Shown: positions 1-11,965, numbered from the stretch's first letter. The stretch is DNA of 64,000 nt from Petunia secreta (GCA_029990175.1 JARKIP010000033.1:6448001-6512000), one strand, 5' to 3'. Program-made: numbers and translations. The notes: generated from the sequence alone by a model not told the origin.

Positions 1-79
1 TCCTCAAGTTCATACTATCCAATTTGGCAAGGATAGTAGCAAGGGCATTCTTAGAAAAATCATCTCCTTCGGTCGACAT
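1..79 (-). pseudogene. Ty3/gypsy gag, N-terminal fragment (cut by window edge)
   Basis: Reading leftward from the ATG at 79, the first 26 codons are open to the window edge and begin MSTEGDDFSKNALATILAK. This nearly matches the gag start of the complete minus-strand element further right (ATG at 39134, MSTEGEDFAKSALTTILAK), so it is the start of a second member of that family. Gag is the retroelement capsid/nucleocapsid polyprotein. The rest lies left of the window, so intactness cannot be judged. The start is supported by conservation of both the ATG and the sequence just before it in the two copies. Confidence 0.85.
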
Positions 80-1143
80 CGTACCTACACAAGAAACAAA
101 TGTTAGCAAAATAACCTCACTCACTCCCTCACAAGTGTTTCACTAAGTTCACTCGTTTACTGGTGGTGGATATTTCACTCTAGCTTGAATCCAAAGCTTT
201 ACTAAGTTGAGTAACAAACCTCAACTTAATCACTCAACTCAAAATCCAAATGCACTCCGGGGCGAGTGGAGTTGATATGACTCTATTGGAACGATAAGCT
301 CTTTAAGTGCGGACTTGAGCCAAATGAGACTACGAGTCTTCTTCGAATTCTACTCTCCGGTCTAGGCTTAAGTTTCCTAATAGCTTAGAAGGGCTAGCAC
401 AATTCAAGTAGGAAAGATTACTCAAAGAAGTACTAGCTAGATGTAATGCAATCAAAGAAACAAGAGATCCTACGAAAAACTACCCAAACGAACAACTCAG
501 CAAAACAGGCGCCCCACCTACTTGGAGTGGGCGGTCCGCCTGGTTGAGAATATGCACAGTGGGCGGTCCGCCTGAAAAACAGGCGGCCCAAAATCCAGAG
601 ACTGAACCAAAAACGGACAGTCCGCCTCCCTACTAGGCGCTCCGCCTACTGCAAGTTTCAGCACAGTCCAAACTCGATTTTTCTTGGTTTTGCACCCAAA
701 AATTCAACAATTCACATGTTGTTTTAGCAATTCAAAGGTATCCCAATGTTGTTCCAATCACAAAGAACAAATCCCAACAACTTTTATCAACCCCCAATCA
801 AAAACAAACAATCCACCATGTTCGTCAACTTCAAGCTTAGGGTTTCAAATTTTCAAAATTTCAAAGGGTTTCAAATTTTCAAATCTTGTGTTTCAACATC
901 AAATCTTGTGTTTAGGGTACCAAAAGAACGGGTTTCCAATAAGGAACAAACCCCAATAAAAATCACACAACGGGTCCAACAATCCAACAATCCATGATCA
1001 AATATTTTTGTGTTTTTTCAACTTTTTCTATTTTTTTGTGTTTTTCTTCTTTTTCTCCAACAACAAACAAGAACCTAACATAGAAACTAACCTAGGCACG
1101 AAGAATCAAGGGTTAGGGGTTTGTAGAAACAAAACTCGAGTCT
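80..1143 (-). other. Ty3/gypsy untranslated leader (PBS to gag)
   Basis: Non-coding leader between primer site and gag, about 1.06 kb, corresponding to 39135-40369 of the complete copy. It has several GC-rich short motifs at 507-650 (GGGCGGTCCGCCTG and variants) in otherwise A/C-rich sequence. Small open frames here (e.g. 684-959, 746-997) have low-complexity translations and no family resemblance, so I do not call them genes. Confidence 0.7.
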
Positions 1144-1155
1144 TGCTCGATACCA
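1144..1155 (-). other. Degenerate primer binding site (initiator-Met tRNA type)
   Basis: On the minus strand this reads TGGTATCGAGCA, close to the TGGTATCAGAGC primer site of the complete family member at 40370-40381. It lies 3 bases inside the inferred LTR edge at 1159. One base of the consensus appears to be missing. Confidence 0.5.
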
Positions 1156-1158
1156 AGA

Positions 1159-1736
1159 TGATAAGGATCAAAATCAAAGACCAAAAAGAACGATAGGAGA
1201 GCGAGACACTTCTCGAATTCCCTACGAGGTAACTACGGAGAACTCGTTCCGTAATACCCTCGTATCGGCGTATAAAAGGACCTACACTACGTAAGCACCC
1301 TCGAGTCGCACCCGGGACTCGCAAGTAGAATGATCGGGTGTCGGTTCGAGACTCAACTAGGATCCGCTAGTGAAGTCAAGCCAACCAAAAAGGGTTTCTT
1401 CATAACAAGAGTTCAACTCTATTCATCATTCAACAATATTCAAGGTAAGCTAAGGTTTTAAGAAGATAAGTGAAGTATTTATTGACTTCACTTATACACA
1501 ATGAAAATCCTAAAATACCCCCAAAGTGGATTAAAATAATAAAGGCCACGTAGGGCTATAATAGTCAAATCATAGCATAAAAACTAGAAATTCTGCAATG
1601 CTTCAGGAAAGTAGGCGCCCCGCCTGGTTGCCTGGAAGGCTGAAGATGAAACCAGGCGGCCAAAATGGGCGGTCCGCCCACTGAGTAGGCTCCCCAAAAT
1701 CCAGAGAGCTGAAATCAAGTAGGCGGCACGCCCGTT
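1159..1736 (-). mobile_element. Truncated 5' LTR of Ty3/gypsy element
   Basis: Starts with TGATAAGGATC, matching the LTR edges at 33555 and 40385. It shares with them the stretch around CGGAGAAC(T/C)CGTTCCGT and the GC-rich cluster (1610-1735). The match stops inside that cluster, so about the last 150 bases of the LTR, including the expected TCTTATCA end, are missing. The next base starts a minisatellite belonging to the neighbouring Ogre element. The junction is therefore a rearrangement breakpoint, not a clean insertion end. Confidence 0.7.
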
Positions 1737-1738
1737 AA

Positions 1739-1906
1739 GAGCTATTTGCCTGCTCGTCAGGAGCTATTTACCTGCTCGTCGGGAGCTATATGTCTACTCG
1801 TCAAGAGCTATTTGTCTGCTCGTCGGGAGCTATATGCCTGCTCGTCAAGAGCTATTTGTCTGCTCGTCAGGAGCTATTTGTCTGCTCGTCAGGAGCTATT
1901 TGCCTG
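1739..1906. repeat. 22-bp minisatellite, 7.6 units
   Basis: Seven consecutive 22-bp units of the form GAGCTATTTGCCTGCTCGTCAG with a few substitutions, then a partial eighth unit. The period is exact (1739 + 7x22 = 1893). Because 22 is not divisible by three, the open frame across it is an artefact. It lies downstream of the Ogre integrase. Tandem repeats in the 3' UTR are an established property of Ogre-type elements. Confidence 0.95.
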
Positions 1907-2687
1907 TCGCGTTGAGTTGGATACCCTGCATGCAACGAGTAACATGAAGTGATAAATATAGAGATATTACCCTGCTGTAGGGCTGCCTGAAATATTGTTA
2001 TGCTGATTGTCATATTGTTCGTCTTTTGGTAGCCTGCACTCAAAGAAAATTTTGTAAGTTTTGGGGGAGGAAGGCTTCGTTTGTGCATTCTTCGCCTGAC
2101 TCACGCCTTCCTTTTGTGGTGTCTTCTTTCACGAATGCTGGACCTTAGTCAAACTACGGGGAATAAAAGAAAAGAGCAAGGAGAAAGTATGCATGTATTT
2201 AAAAGATGTTTGGAAAATGTGTTTTATTCCATCGAATCGTGTACCGCATTGTGTAATACAAGCACAATATTGCAATTGTTGTTTTCAGACCGTACTAAAA
2301 CATCCTTGGGGAATTTTGAGGTCAGGACCTCAAAATTCTGCCCCAGTTTCTGCACTAAGCTTTCTCCTTATTGATCTTAGTTTGTCCTTTTGAATTTTTG
2401 AGAGATTCTCAAAAATTCTGCCCTAGTTTCTACTTCCTGGGGAAATAAATTTTTTGTATTAATGCGACCGAACACTGGGTAGGTTGCCTACGTATCCCAC
2501 TTGGGGAATCAGGTCGTAACGTAGTTCCAGATTACATGAGATATTGCATAAAAGTAAAGCTATTAGCTAGTGCAGGTTTTCAGATGTAATATCTTTTGAC
2601 GTCGTCTCCATTGATAGGTTTCAGCCAAACTTCACCATCCATTTCTGCCAGTATCAATGCTCCTCCATTCAAAACCCGAAGAACCGT
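1907..2687 (-). other. Ogre 3' untranslated region
   Basis: Non-coding stretch between the integrase end and the minisatellite. It contains two similar blocks reading CAAAATTCTGCCCCAGTTTC (2330-2350) and a variant near 2410-2430, and a GAGGTCAGGACCTC palindrome near 2320-2334. On the minus strand the blocks are purine-rich (ACTGGGGCAGAATTTTGAGG), suitable for a polypurine tract, but with no 3' LTR present this cannot be fixed. The open frames at 2081-2393 show no recognisable product. Confidence 0.6.
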
Positions 2688-3668
2688 CTAGGGTCCTTGC
2701 CAGTTTGGTGCAAACTTACCCTTTGCTTCTTCCTGATTAGAGAATATCTTCTTCAGAACCAACTGTCCCGGTTCGAATGACCTTACACGGACCTTTTTGT
2801 TGAATGCCTTTGCCATTCTTTGCTGATACAATTGTCCATGGCATATTGCGTTCATTCTCTTGCCGTCAATGAGTGCCAATTGTTCCATTCTCCTCTTACT
2901 CCATTCCGCGTCTGTCAGTTCTGCTTATTGAATGATCTCCACTTCTGCTGGTATTACTGCTTCAGTGCCATAGACTAGGAGATAAGGAGTAGCTCCCGTT
3001 GATGTTCTCATTGTGGTGCGGTATCCTAACAGAGCATAGGGAAGATTCTCGTGCCACTGTCTTGAATTGTCGATCATCTTGTGCAGTATTTTCTTGATGT
3101 TCTTGTTGGCCGCCTCTACAGTTCCATTCATCTGAGGCCTGTATGCGGTAGAATTGCGGTGCTTGATTTTGAAAGTATCACAAGTTGCTCTCATCAAGTC
3201 AGTGTTGAGATTGGACCCATTATCAATGATGATAGATTCGGGGATGCCGAAGCGGCATATCATCTTATCTCGGACAAAATCAGCCACTACCTTCTTTGTC
3301 AACGACTTATAGGATGCAGCTTCCACCCATTTGGTGAAGTAGTCAATGGCTACCAATATGAATCTATGTCCATTTGACGCGGCGGGTTCAATGGGTCCTA
3401 TGACGTCCATTCCCCAAGCAACGAATGGCCAAGGCAATCCCATAACGTTAAGCTCATTCGGGGATACCCGAATCATGTCTCCGTGCACTTGGCATTGATG
3501 GCATTTCTTCACGTATTTTATACAATCATGCTCCATAGCTATCCAAAAGTATCCTGCCCTTAGTATCTTCTTTGCAAGCACGAAACCATTCATATGCGGA
3601 CCACAAGTTCCAGCATGCACTTCTTCTAGCAACCTGACAGCTTCTTTAGCATCCACACATCTCAGCAA
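2688..3668 (-). pseudogene. Ogre integrase
   Basis: Integrase inserts retroelement cDNA into the genome. The 3668-2925 frame holds an HHCC zinc-binding region (HAGTCGPH then CHQC) and the catalytic core with all three acidic residues visible: Asp in GMDVIGPI, Asp in IIDNGSN and Glu in NGTVEAANKN. A stop near 2925 separates it from a C-terminal part at 2888-2688 that ends in a typical FAPNWQGP stretch. The core is well kept, but the interruption means no full product. It follows the RNase H region with a frame change. Confidence 0.9.
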
Positions 3669-4712
3669 AACCTAGGTCAGGCGTCCTCCGGTATAGGATT
3701 TCACCGTTTAGGAAGAAACCATTTGCCAATCTCCGCAATGTCTTCTTCTGAAGGCTTGTAGCATTCTCAGAATAAATGTCTTCTTTGAGGAATTTCTTGA
3801 TGTCATGGAACCACGGCTCCCCGTCCAATTCTTCTTCCACCTGAAAGCAATAAGTTGGTTGCTCTTTCACTGCTATGGGTATTACGTCAATGTAGTTCTT
3901 ATCGGGGTGCTGAATCATGGAGGATATCGTAGCCAGGGCATCAGCGAACTCATTTTGCAGTCTAGGTACATGCCGAAATTCGATCTTGGTGAACCTCTCG
4001 CTCAATTCTTTTATGCACTCTAAATATGGCAATATTTTAGAATTCTTTGCTGCACACTCGCCTCGTACTTAATGTATCAACAAATCTGAATCTCCTATTG
4101 CTAATAGTTCCTGCACGTTCATGTCTATGGCCATCCTGAGCCCTAAGATGCAAGCCTCGTATTCTGCCATGTTGTTGGTGCAAGGGAATTTGAGCTTAGC
4201 AGTGGCTGGGTAATGCTGGCCAGTTTTGGAAATCAATACCGCTCCAATGCCAACTCCTTTAAAGTTTACTGCTCCGTTGAAGAACAGTCTCCAACCGCCA
4301 TACTCTTCGGCAATGTCTTCTCCGACGAACATGACCTCCTCGTCTGGGAAGTAAGTATGCAAAGGCTCGTAGTCATCATCCACAGGGTTCTCGGCCATGT
4401 GATCTGCTAAGGCTTGAGCTTTTATTGCTTTCTGAGTGACAAAAGTGATGTCAAACTTACTGAGTAACATTTGCCATTTGGCTAACTTTCCGGTAGGCAT
4501 CGGTTCTGAAAGATGTATTTAAGGGGATCCATTCTTGAGATCAGTAGAGTTGCATATGATGTCAGATAATGCCTCAACTTCTGTGCCACCCAAGTCAATG
4601 CACAACAGGTGCGTTCCAACAATGTGTACTTGGCTTCGTAAGGAGTGAACTTCTTACTTAGGTAATATATTGCCTGCTCTTTTCTTTCTGTCGAATTGTG
4701 TTGTCCCAACAC
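3646..4712 (-). pseudogene. Ogre RNase H plus second (archaeal-type) RNase H
   Basis: 4712-4482 is the end of the ordinary retroelement RNase H, with the YYLSKKFTPYEAKYTLLERTC motif that follows RT. 4500-4069 is the second RNase H typical of Tat/Ogre elements, with GVGIGAVLIS, NNMAEYEACILGL and GDSDLLIH. The motif normally reading LFFDGA here reads LFFNGA, so a catalytic Asp appears changed to Asn. The frame breaks near 4490 and 4069. 4032-3646 carries the linker toward integrase. RNase H removes RNA from RNA/DNA hybrids during reverse transcription. Confidence 0.85.
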
Positions 4713-4724
4713 ACATTCGAATGC

Positions 4725-5703
4725 TTAATCTACCACAGACAAGTATAGTATCAAAGGTCGCCCTGGTTCGAGTGGAACCAACACGGGCGGGCTAGACAGA
4801 TACTCTTTTATCCGATCGAATGCTTTTTGGCAATCCTCTATCCACTCGATAACAACATCTTTCCTCAACAACTTGATAATGGGTTCACATATGACAGTGG
4901 ATTGGGCTATGAAATGACTAATGTAATTGAGTAGCCCTAAGAAACTCATGACTTCTTTCTTCCTTTTCGGCGACGGCAATTCTTTGATGGCTTTGATTTT
5001 GGCTGGATCCAACTCAATACCTCTTCTGCTAACAATAAAACCCAATAACTTTCCGGATGGAACGTCGAAAGCACACTTTGCTGGGTTCAACTTCAAGTTG
5101 TACTTGCGTAAGCGGTTGAAGAACTTGCACAAATGGTCCAAGTGTTCGGAGCTTTTTCTTGATTTGATGATGACATCATCCACATACACCTCGATCTCCT
5201 TGTGCATTAGGTCATGGAACATTGTGGTCATTGCTCTCATGTAGGAAGCTCTAGCATTCTTCAAACCAAAAGGCATCACTTTGCAACAGTACGTCCCCCA
5301 AGAAGTAGTGAATGATGTCTTCTCTGCATCTTCCTCATCCATAAGCACTTGATGATAACCGGCGAAACAATCTACGAAGGATTGTAGTTCGTGCTTTGCA
5401 CAATTATCGATCAGGATGTGTATATTTGGTAGAGGAAAGTCATATTTTCGGCTTGCTTTGTTCAAGTCTCTGTAATCCACACAAACTCTGATTTTCCCAT
5501 CTTTTTCGGACTGGTACGATGTTGGCTAACCAAGTCGGATATTCAACTGTTTTCAAGATTCCCGCATTGAGCTGCTTGGTCACATCCTCTCTAATTTGCA
5601 CTAAGGTTGATGATTTGAAAGTTCGGGCTTTTTGCTTAACCGGCAGGAAACTTGGATTAATAGGCAACTTGTGCGCAACAACATCCGTGCTTATGCCTGT
5701 CAT
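4725..5703 (-). pseudogene. Ogre reverse transcriptase
   Basis: Reverse transcriptase copying element RNA into DNA. 5703-5440 covers the N-terminal part (NPSFLPVKQKARTF, AGILKTVEYPTWLANIV) and 5480-4725 the palm, with CFAGYHQVLMDEEDAEKTSF, FGLKNARASYMRAM, the catalytic YVDDVIIKS and the LGFIVSRRGIELDPAKI thumb. A frameshift near 5460 separates the two frames, in the segment that should read VDYRDLN. The YVDD box is intact. Confidence 0.92.
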
Positions 5704-5753
5704 ATCATCATACGACCATGGAATACATGTTCATACTCTTTTAGTTCGATGTA

Positions 5754-6887
5754 TTATTTTCTAACTTCTGGAGTTAAGTATGCACTAATTCTTGTTTCTT
5801 TCATGGTTTCGTTGTCTCCTAAATTAATCACCTCTGTTTCATCCAAATTTGGCTTAGGCTTATTTTTGAATTTCTTAATTTCCTCTTGTGTAGCCTCATC
5901 AAACTCTTTATAATCGGGATTAGATTCTTCAAACACAGTCGCTTCATTACACATTGCAGTTGTCGATTCGATGGAATTATTAGTTTGAGTGCTCAAAAGG
6001 TAAAGCAATGCATAATTAAAAATATTAACAAAAAAAAAGAAAAATAAGGAAAAAGATCAATGCTTTTATTTATGAATCCTTGCAAAACAATGTTTGTAGG
6101 GAAACATTCGAACATGACAACTGAAAACGGAAAAGAAATGCAATTCTAACGACTCAGAGTCGTGTTTTATTTTGAAAGCATGAAAGAAAAACAAAAAGCC
6201 CCTAGCTCTACCAAGGTCCGCGGTACGCTCGAGTCAAGTTGCTGGTCCAATTGTTCAGTGCAGCTCCAGGTTCAACTTTTGCAAGATTAAGAGGTTTGGT
6301 GTGCTCCTCCAGAATTACACAACATTCTTCATCAGATAAGAACAACTTTCGCATGCCTGCCAGCAGGTCTTCCTCAGCATCAACAACCTCCGGCTTGTCC
6401 TCTTGTACTGCAAGTGCCTCCCCTTTGCAACTATCCAAGAGACCAGACGAGACGAAAACATGTAGCAAAGGTTTGACAGATCTTTTGTAGTACTTGAAAT
6501 CCAAAGATGCTTCCTCCAAACTGTCTTCATAACCCACAAAATAGCCTATGCCTCCTTGTCGCCTCTCGTCACAATGTGAACAGGTTCCAACAAACCATCC
6601 AGAGTTTTGCCTAAACCCTTCCCAGGTTCATAGCCTTGCCTCAATATAATACCCATCACCCAATCTCTGGGCCATCTTGCAGGCTGCGGGAGTATGTATG
6701 GTTCTTCATTTTGCACTTCTTCAGGTTCGGGTTCAAGTACTCTAGGTATCCATACTTGCCTTCCTCTTGTCTCTCTAGAGATACGCTTCCAGTCAGGACG
6801 GGCATTGGGCGGGTATTCATGCTGTTTCTCCATCTTGGCAGGTATTGTTTCACGGAACTCACGTGCAGCCACCCCCCAATCAGACAT
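5754..6887 (-). pseudogene. Ogre protease-RT linker region
   Basis: Three open segments (6887-6546, 6537-6208, 6008-5754) lie between protease and RT. The first includes WVMGIILRQGYEPGKGLGKTLDG, which resembles a G-patch-like glycine motif. The others are acidic and have no domain I recognise. Ogre elements have a long variable segment, often with an intron, between protease and RT; I cannot place splice sites with confidence. Bases 6009-6207 are AT-rich with no frame. Confidence 0.55.
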
Positions 6888-7019
6888 TACAAGTTCCCAG
6901 ACTAGATTTCTTCCTTCATAACCTTTACCTCAGCCGTCCCAATAAGCGCTGTAGAAGTTCCTCTTCTTCTCGGTCACTTGCGGTGCATTAACAAGTTTGG
7001 GAGTAAAGTATGCAGAATA

Positions 7020-8069
7020 TCATCTTTGTGTTGTATTGGTGCTTCCTCTGTGGTTATTGAGGTTCCACCCTCCATATTTCTCATTGTAGCTCTTGCAGTA
7101 ACCACTTTGACTACCATGCACTGCTCTTACGAGCTCTACCGTATAAAAGGTTTGTCCATCTAGAACATTTCCTTCAATCACTGGTATGGTCTGCTCATTG
7201 TATATAGAGTTGCTCCCTTCTCCGAACACCACAACTTCTTTGTTGTCCCATTCAAACTTCACCGTCTAATGCAAGGTAGATGGAACTGCCCCAGCCATGT
7301 GTATCCAAGGTCTTCCCAATAATAGGTTATATGATGCTGAGATATCCATGACATGGAACTCGGCATTGAACTCGACTGGACCAACCATGATGGTTAGGTT
7401 GATCTCTCCAATGGTGCTCCTTTATGATCCATCAAATGCTTTCACCTTCATGTCACTCTCCCTGATCTCGTTTTTGTCAATTCCCATTCTTTTCAAAGTG
7501 ATGAACGGGCATATGTTCAAGCCGAAACCTCCATCGATCAAGACCCTACCTACAAACTGTTCTTTTTATTTTATAGTGACATGCAAAGCCTTGTTATGCC
7601 CGAGCCCTTCCGGTGATAATTCATCTTTATGGAAAGTAATTCGATTAGATTCCATGACTTGTCCAACCATGCTGGCCAGATTCTCGACAGTGGTGTCCGT
7701 AGGTACGTGTGCCTCATCTAGAACCTTCATCAATGCATTCCTATGCCTTTCTGAATTTACTAGTAAGGATAGAATAGAGATTTGGGCTGGGGTTTTGCCC
7801 AAGTGGTCGACCACAGAGTAGCTCTTTGCTGGCACTTTCTTCCATATCTCTTCAGACTCTTCCTCACTGATTCCTTTTCTGTTTTGCTCTCTGCCATGAG
7901 CAAAATTCTCGGGAGTATAGAACCTTCTACTTCTAGTCATCCCTTGCGCTGCGACTGTCTCAACTACTGTCTTCCCTTTTCTTTTCTTTTCCATTTCATA
8001 ATCCCATGGCACTGCCTTGTCATCATAAGGTGGGATCACGTCCACATAGAATTTGGGGGCCATTTCCAC
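7020..8069 (-). pseudogene. Ogre aspartic protease region
   Basis: 8069-7566 is a linker frame (EMAPKFYVDVIPPYDD onward) leading into the protease. Between about 7560 and 7262, minus-strand translation shows the protease signature VLIDGG, where DSG or DGG is the active-site motif, and later YNLLLGRPWIHMAGAVPS, the C-terminal hallmark of plant gypsy proteases. In-frame stops interrupt it near 7425 and 7265, and the frame continues at 7262-7020. The protease would cut the Gag-Pol polyprotein. It is not functional as read. Confidence 0.75.
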
Positions 8070-9765
8070 CTAAATGGGAACTGGTGCTTTAGCAGCCTGT
8101 GCAACAGAGGCGAGCACTGGTGTAGCTTCCTTTACTCTGATGATGGTTCCTTCTAGATTGCATTCAGCCTCTAAATCAATCAAATTCACCCTGTTATCTC
8201 CATGATCGGGCAAAGGATTGTTGTGCACGTTAGGTGCCTTCAAGTGTATCACTTTCTGATCAATCAAATCTTGTATCTTAGCCCTCAAATCAAAGCATTT
8301 TTTCGTGTCATGGCCAGGCCCTCTAGAATGGTAAGCACAAGTCTTGGAAGGGTCGAAGAATTGTGAAATTGTTTCAGGCATTTTGAATAGGACAGGTTGG
8401 ATATGTCTTGCCGCTTTGAGTCTTTCAAACAGCTGGGTTCGGGATTCAGCAAGCGGGGTGTAGTTTCTTCGGGGTCTTTGGTTATTGTCTGGACGGGGTC
8501 TAGGATGGTATGTGTTAGTGTTTCTGTAGTTTGGGTTTTATGGGTATGTTGGCCGTGGTGGGTGTGGGCCTTGGCGACTGGGTTATGTGTTATATACGGG
8601 ATAGGCATGTGGTGACGGAACATATGGGTATGGTGGGAGTGGTGTTTGGTAGTAGTGATTGTGGGTAGGGGTGTGGTCAAGACAAGTAGCGACGAAAGAG
8701 ACTTCGTCTTTCTTTTTCTTGGTGATACTAGTGCTACCAGACTGCTGGGCCTTGTTGGCGGCTTGTAGTGCAGCCAAGCTAATGATTCTTCCAGATTTCA
8801 AACCATCCTCAACAATATCTCCAATCTTGATCAGCTCTCCAAATTTTTTATCCTGCATGTTCAACATCTTATCAAAGTGTACGTCTTCTTGTATGTGGAT
8901 AACGGTTGCTACAATTTCTGTGTCGTCCATGGGGTGGTTGGACCTTTGCGGCTTCAGCCCTCCACCTCGTTGCATACTCCCTGAAAGTTTCATTAGGCTT
9001 TTTCTTTAACTTCTCCAGATAAAAGCGATCAGCCATAGCATCGGTGTTGTGCCCAAAATTGTCGACAAAATCTCCAGCCATTGCTTCCCAACTAGTCCAC
9101 TTTTTCAACTGCTGCTTGGAGTACCAGGTCAGTGCATCCCCTGTCAGACTGCGGTTAAACAACTGCATCCTAATCTTTTCATCATGTCCTAGTCCAATCA
9201 GCTTGTCACAGTAAGACCTCAAATGAGCCATCGGGTCACCACTACCATCGAACAAGCTGAACTTAGGTGTCTTGTAACCGTCAGGCAACTTCAAATTGGG
9301 ATAAAGGCAGAGGTCTTCGTAAGCCAATCCCCTTGTCTCCTTAGTCACTTGAAATTGCTTAACTTTTTCTACCAACCACTTAACTTGCTCTTTGGTGTTG
9401 GCTGTCTCTTCTCCTACCCATGCATACATGTCTTGCTCTTTGGTAGGTGATGAAGCGAGTTTGGTTTCGATAGTGAAGGTGTGGAATTGAGAGGTGGGGT
9501 TGTTTTGGGGTGCTTTTGGTGGTGCAATGTAAGCATGGTGCAGGTGATCCTTTTCAGGAAATATGAGATCTTTGCCATGAGGGCGTGCAAGTTTGCTTGG
9601 GTCAGTTGTTCCATCAACGTAGATGAGGGGAATTCTATTTTCCAGTTCAAACATCCTTTGTTCCAGCTTTGCATACTCCTCGTATGCAACCATACCCTTC
9701 TTTCCAGGAGTCCCTCCAATGCCGGAATTTGCAGTAGTTCCGTCAACTTTGTCAAACTCAGCCAT
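8070..9765 (-). pseudogene. Ogre gag
   Basis: Capsid-type gag starting at ATG 9765. The longest frame (9765-8872) carries LCLYPNLKLPDGYKTPKF, GDPMAHLRSYCDKLIGLG and SLTGDALTWYSKQQ, all typical of Ogre/Tat gag. Frameshifts near 8900 and 8600 move coding to 8993-8583, 8680-8285 and 8381-8070. The last holds the nucleocapsid-like CAYHSRGPGHDTKKC knuckle. A proline/histidine/tyrosine-rich spacer (about 8650-8520) precedes it. Gag would package element RNA in virus-like particles in the cytoplasm. Confidence 0.88.
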
Positions 9766-10156
9766 GATATTTCATCTCGTCCTTGTCTTTGTAGGTAAAG
9801 GGGGAGGTGTTGTAATTGATCCTTTGGATCTCAAACGGTAATGCTGCTCAGCCAGAATGCACGAACCAACCTTCGGGTATTGGGAGCAAAATAACCTTAA
9901 AAACAACTAAAGATAGATGTGAGTGGAGTATTAGAAAGTTTAATATACAAGTTAACGTCATGCAATCGCGTCCTATTATGCAGGGACCTCTTTTATGCCA
10001 GAGGTAGGCCTACCGACGATTTTAAAGTAATGTTTGCGCCAATTGTTTCAATTTGGTTGCTTGGGAATAATCAAAACAACTCTATAGACCCCAAAACAAG
10101 AAATTTTATTGATAGAATTGCTTGGCTTTATTACAATCACTAATCTTGCAAAAAGA
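9766..10156 (-). other. Spacer between ORF1 and gag
   Basis: About 390 bases with no credible frame, followed to the right by a 20-bp tandem repeat. It separates the gag start from the acidic end of the nearest ORF1 copy. I see no further signal. Confidence 0.4.
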
Positions 10157-10258
10157 AAAACAACTTGACTGGAAAGGGAAATGACTCGACTGAAATGGAA
10201 ACAACTCGACTGAAAGGGAAATGACTCGACTGAAAAAAAAAAATGACTCGACTGAAAT
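10157..10258. repeat. About 20-bp tandem repeat, 5 units
   Basis: Five units of the form ATGACTCGACTGAAAGGGAA (variants ACAACTCGACTGAAATGGAA and an A-run variant) lie end to end between ORF1 and gag of the Ogre element. It is a second minisatellite in the same element, unrelated in sequence to the 22-bp one at 1739. Confidence 0.85.
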
Positions 10259-10289
10259 TCAAACTAAGGCCAAGCATAGGTGTGCTCTG

Positions 10290-11965
10290 ATCAAACGTTT
10301 GGTTTGTCCTCAGCATCATCATCATCGTCTCATTCATATTCTTCCTCTGATGGGTCTTCTTCTATAAGGGGTTCCAAATGCATCAAGTCTGACTCAAGGA
10401 GATCCTTCCCAGTCTGTATGTCATTCAAAGATTTTGCACAAGCAGAGAGAATTTGTATTCCTAGTACTTCCTTATCCTCCAGTGGCACGGACTGGAAATG
10501 TCCTTTTCATGAATTCAAAACATCCTTCAGGTTCCCTGCGATATGCCGGAGTTTTACTGTCTGGTTCATCCAACATCTGGTTTATTCTTTTTTAGCCTTT
10601 CCCTGGTATTGCCTCCTCATTTCTCGACTATGGGTCGCTTCCAGCTCCACCTTCTTCTGATCATATCTGGTCCTCAACTTTTTGTACTTTTCTTCAAAAT
10701 TGGGGGCTTCGATTCTCCTTTTGGGTATGGACTTATTAGATCGAAACCTTTCTTTGTCAAACTCAAGCCAAGAAGGATAAGCTAAGGCGGCCTGGGGTTT
10801 AACCCTATCGTCTCGGTGACGACAGAATTGTCTAGTCTTTCTCTTCTCCCATATGGCTAGAATCATTTCTCGTGTAGTTCCATCTATGTCGCCCATTTCG
10901 GTGTTGAGATTCCGCCCTTCTGCTAGTCTGGGGGTTGATTGCATCGTTCCCACTTGCCTAAGAATCCTTAAAGGGATGTAGTAGTGAGTCCCTCGAAGCC
11001 TGATCAATGTCAAAAAGGTAGCATCTTGGCCTTGAACAGAAACTATAAGACAGGCACAATGTTTTATCACCCACTGTACATCCTTTTCTTGAAACTGATT
11101 GAGCTTGTCAAACCATCCACTCATATCTGAAGGCCTCTCCCATTGCAAAATGCTAGCTATGCGAGATGAGTGTGTCATGATACCATCGGGTGTATGAGCT
11201 ATTGGTGCAGATGGGGGTGCCTCGAGCTTTCGGAGATGCTCGATTAACCATATCTGCAATAAGAGATTGCAACCTTCGAAGTAGTCTGCTCCTTTCTTAC
11301 ATTTAGTCAAAGCTCGATAAATGTCTCGCGCGATCATTAGAACTAAACCCACTCGACGCCTGTTAATGTCCCTACGCAATATCTCAACTGCCAACGCTGT
11401 CCCTGTGTGGCTTCTTCCTCCTTTTTCGGGGAAAATCACAGACCTTAAGAAGGCAACGGTGAAAGCAACGGACTCGGTTCGTGGCCAATCTTGAACTTCT
11501 GATGCTCCTGGGAAGTTATATCGGAGGGTGGTGTCTCCGAACCTGGAGTACAAAAATTCTAAAGTGACCCTTGCATTTTGACCACCGTTATAGTACGGTT
11601 CCTGGGGAACCTCCACAAAGTTGAAGAATTCTTCAGGTTACACCCTTCGGGGATAAATCATAGTCTCCGGGCCAGGTGCCAGACAAGATAAAACTCCAAT
11701 CTCATCTCTTCTTGCATTGGTGCTAAATCTATGCCATTGAAGTGGAAACTGCCCTCTTGTAATCCCAAAAATGAGTGGCTATCTCAACCAAACAGGGCAC
11801 TGCCTCATACCACATAAGAGACAGCAAATCGCCTAGTAGCGATCGAACTCTCCCTTTGCTAGCATCGGGCAAATCCTCCCACCAAAGTTTGAGCACATAC
11901 GGAACTTGAGCAACTGAGTCGAACTGAAGCGAGCCTTTTGTAGCCATAGTCTGAAAATAAAACAA
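10290..11965 (-). pseudogene. Ogre ORF1-type protein, copy B (gag-proximal)
   Basis: Ogre elements carry an extra gene of unknown function upstream of gag. Here it starts near 11947 (MATKGSLQFDSVAQVPYVL) with KLWWEDLPDASKGRVRSLLGDL, then continues at 11616-10582 (RFGDTTLRYNFPGASE, KKGADYFEGCNLLLQIWLIEHLR, RLRGTHYYIPLRILRQVG). Out of frame beyond 10582, an acidic Asp/Glu/Ser-rich tail runs to about 10290. The frame is broken near 11640-11730. It shares architecture with copy A at 12260-13771: a WW-x-DL segment, a CNxLLQxWxxEHLR segment and an RxxRQxG segment in the same order. The plant-mobile-domain-like assignment is tentative. Confidence 0.72.

Noticed and set aside
1739..1906. CRISPR-like regular repeat
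   Set aside because: Units are contiguous with no spacers, in a plant retroelement 3' UTR; it is a minisatellite.
1746..1952. Open frame across the 22-bp minisatellite (repeated SARRELYACSS-like peptide)
   Set aside because: It is the translation of a tandem repeat of period 22. Nothing outside the array supports coding.
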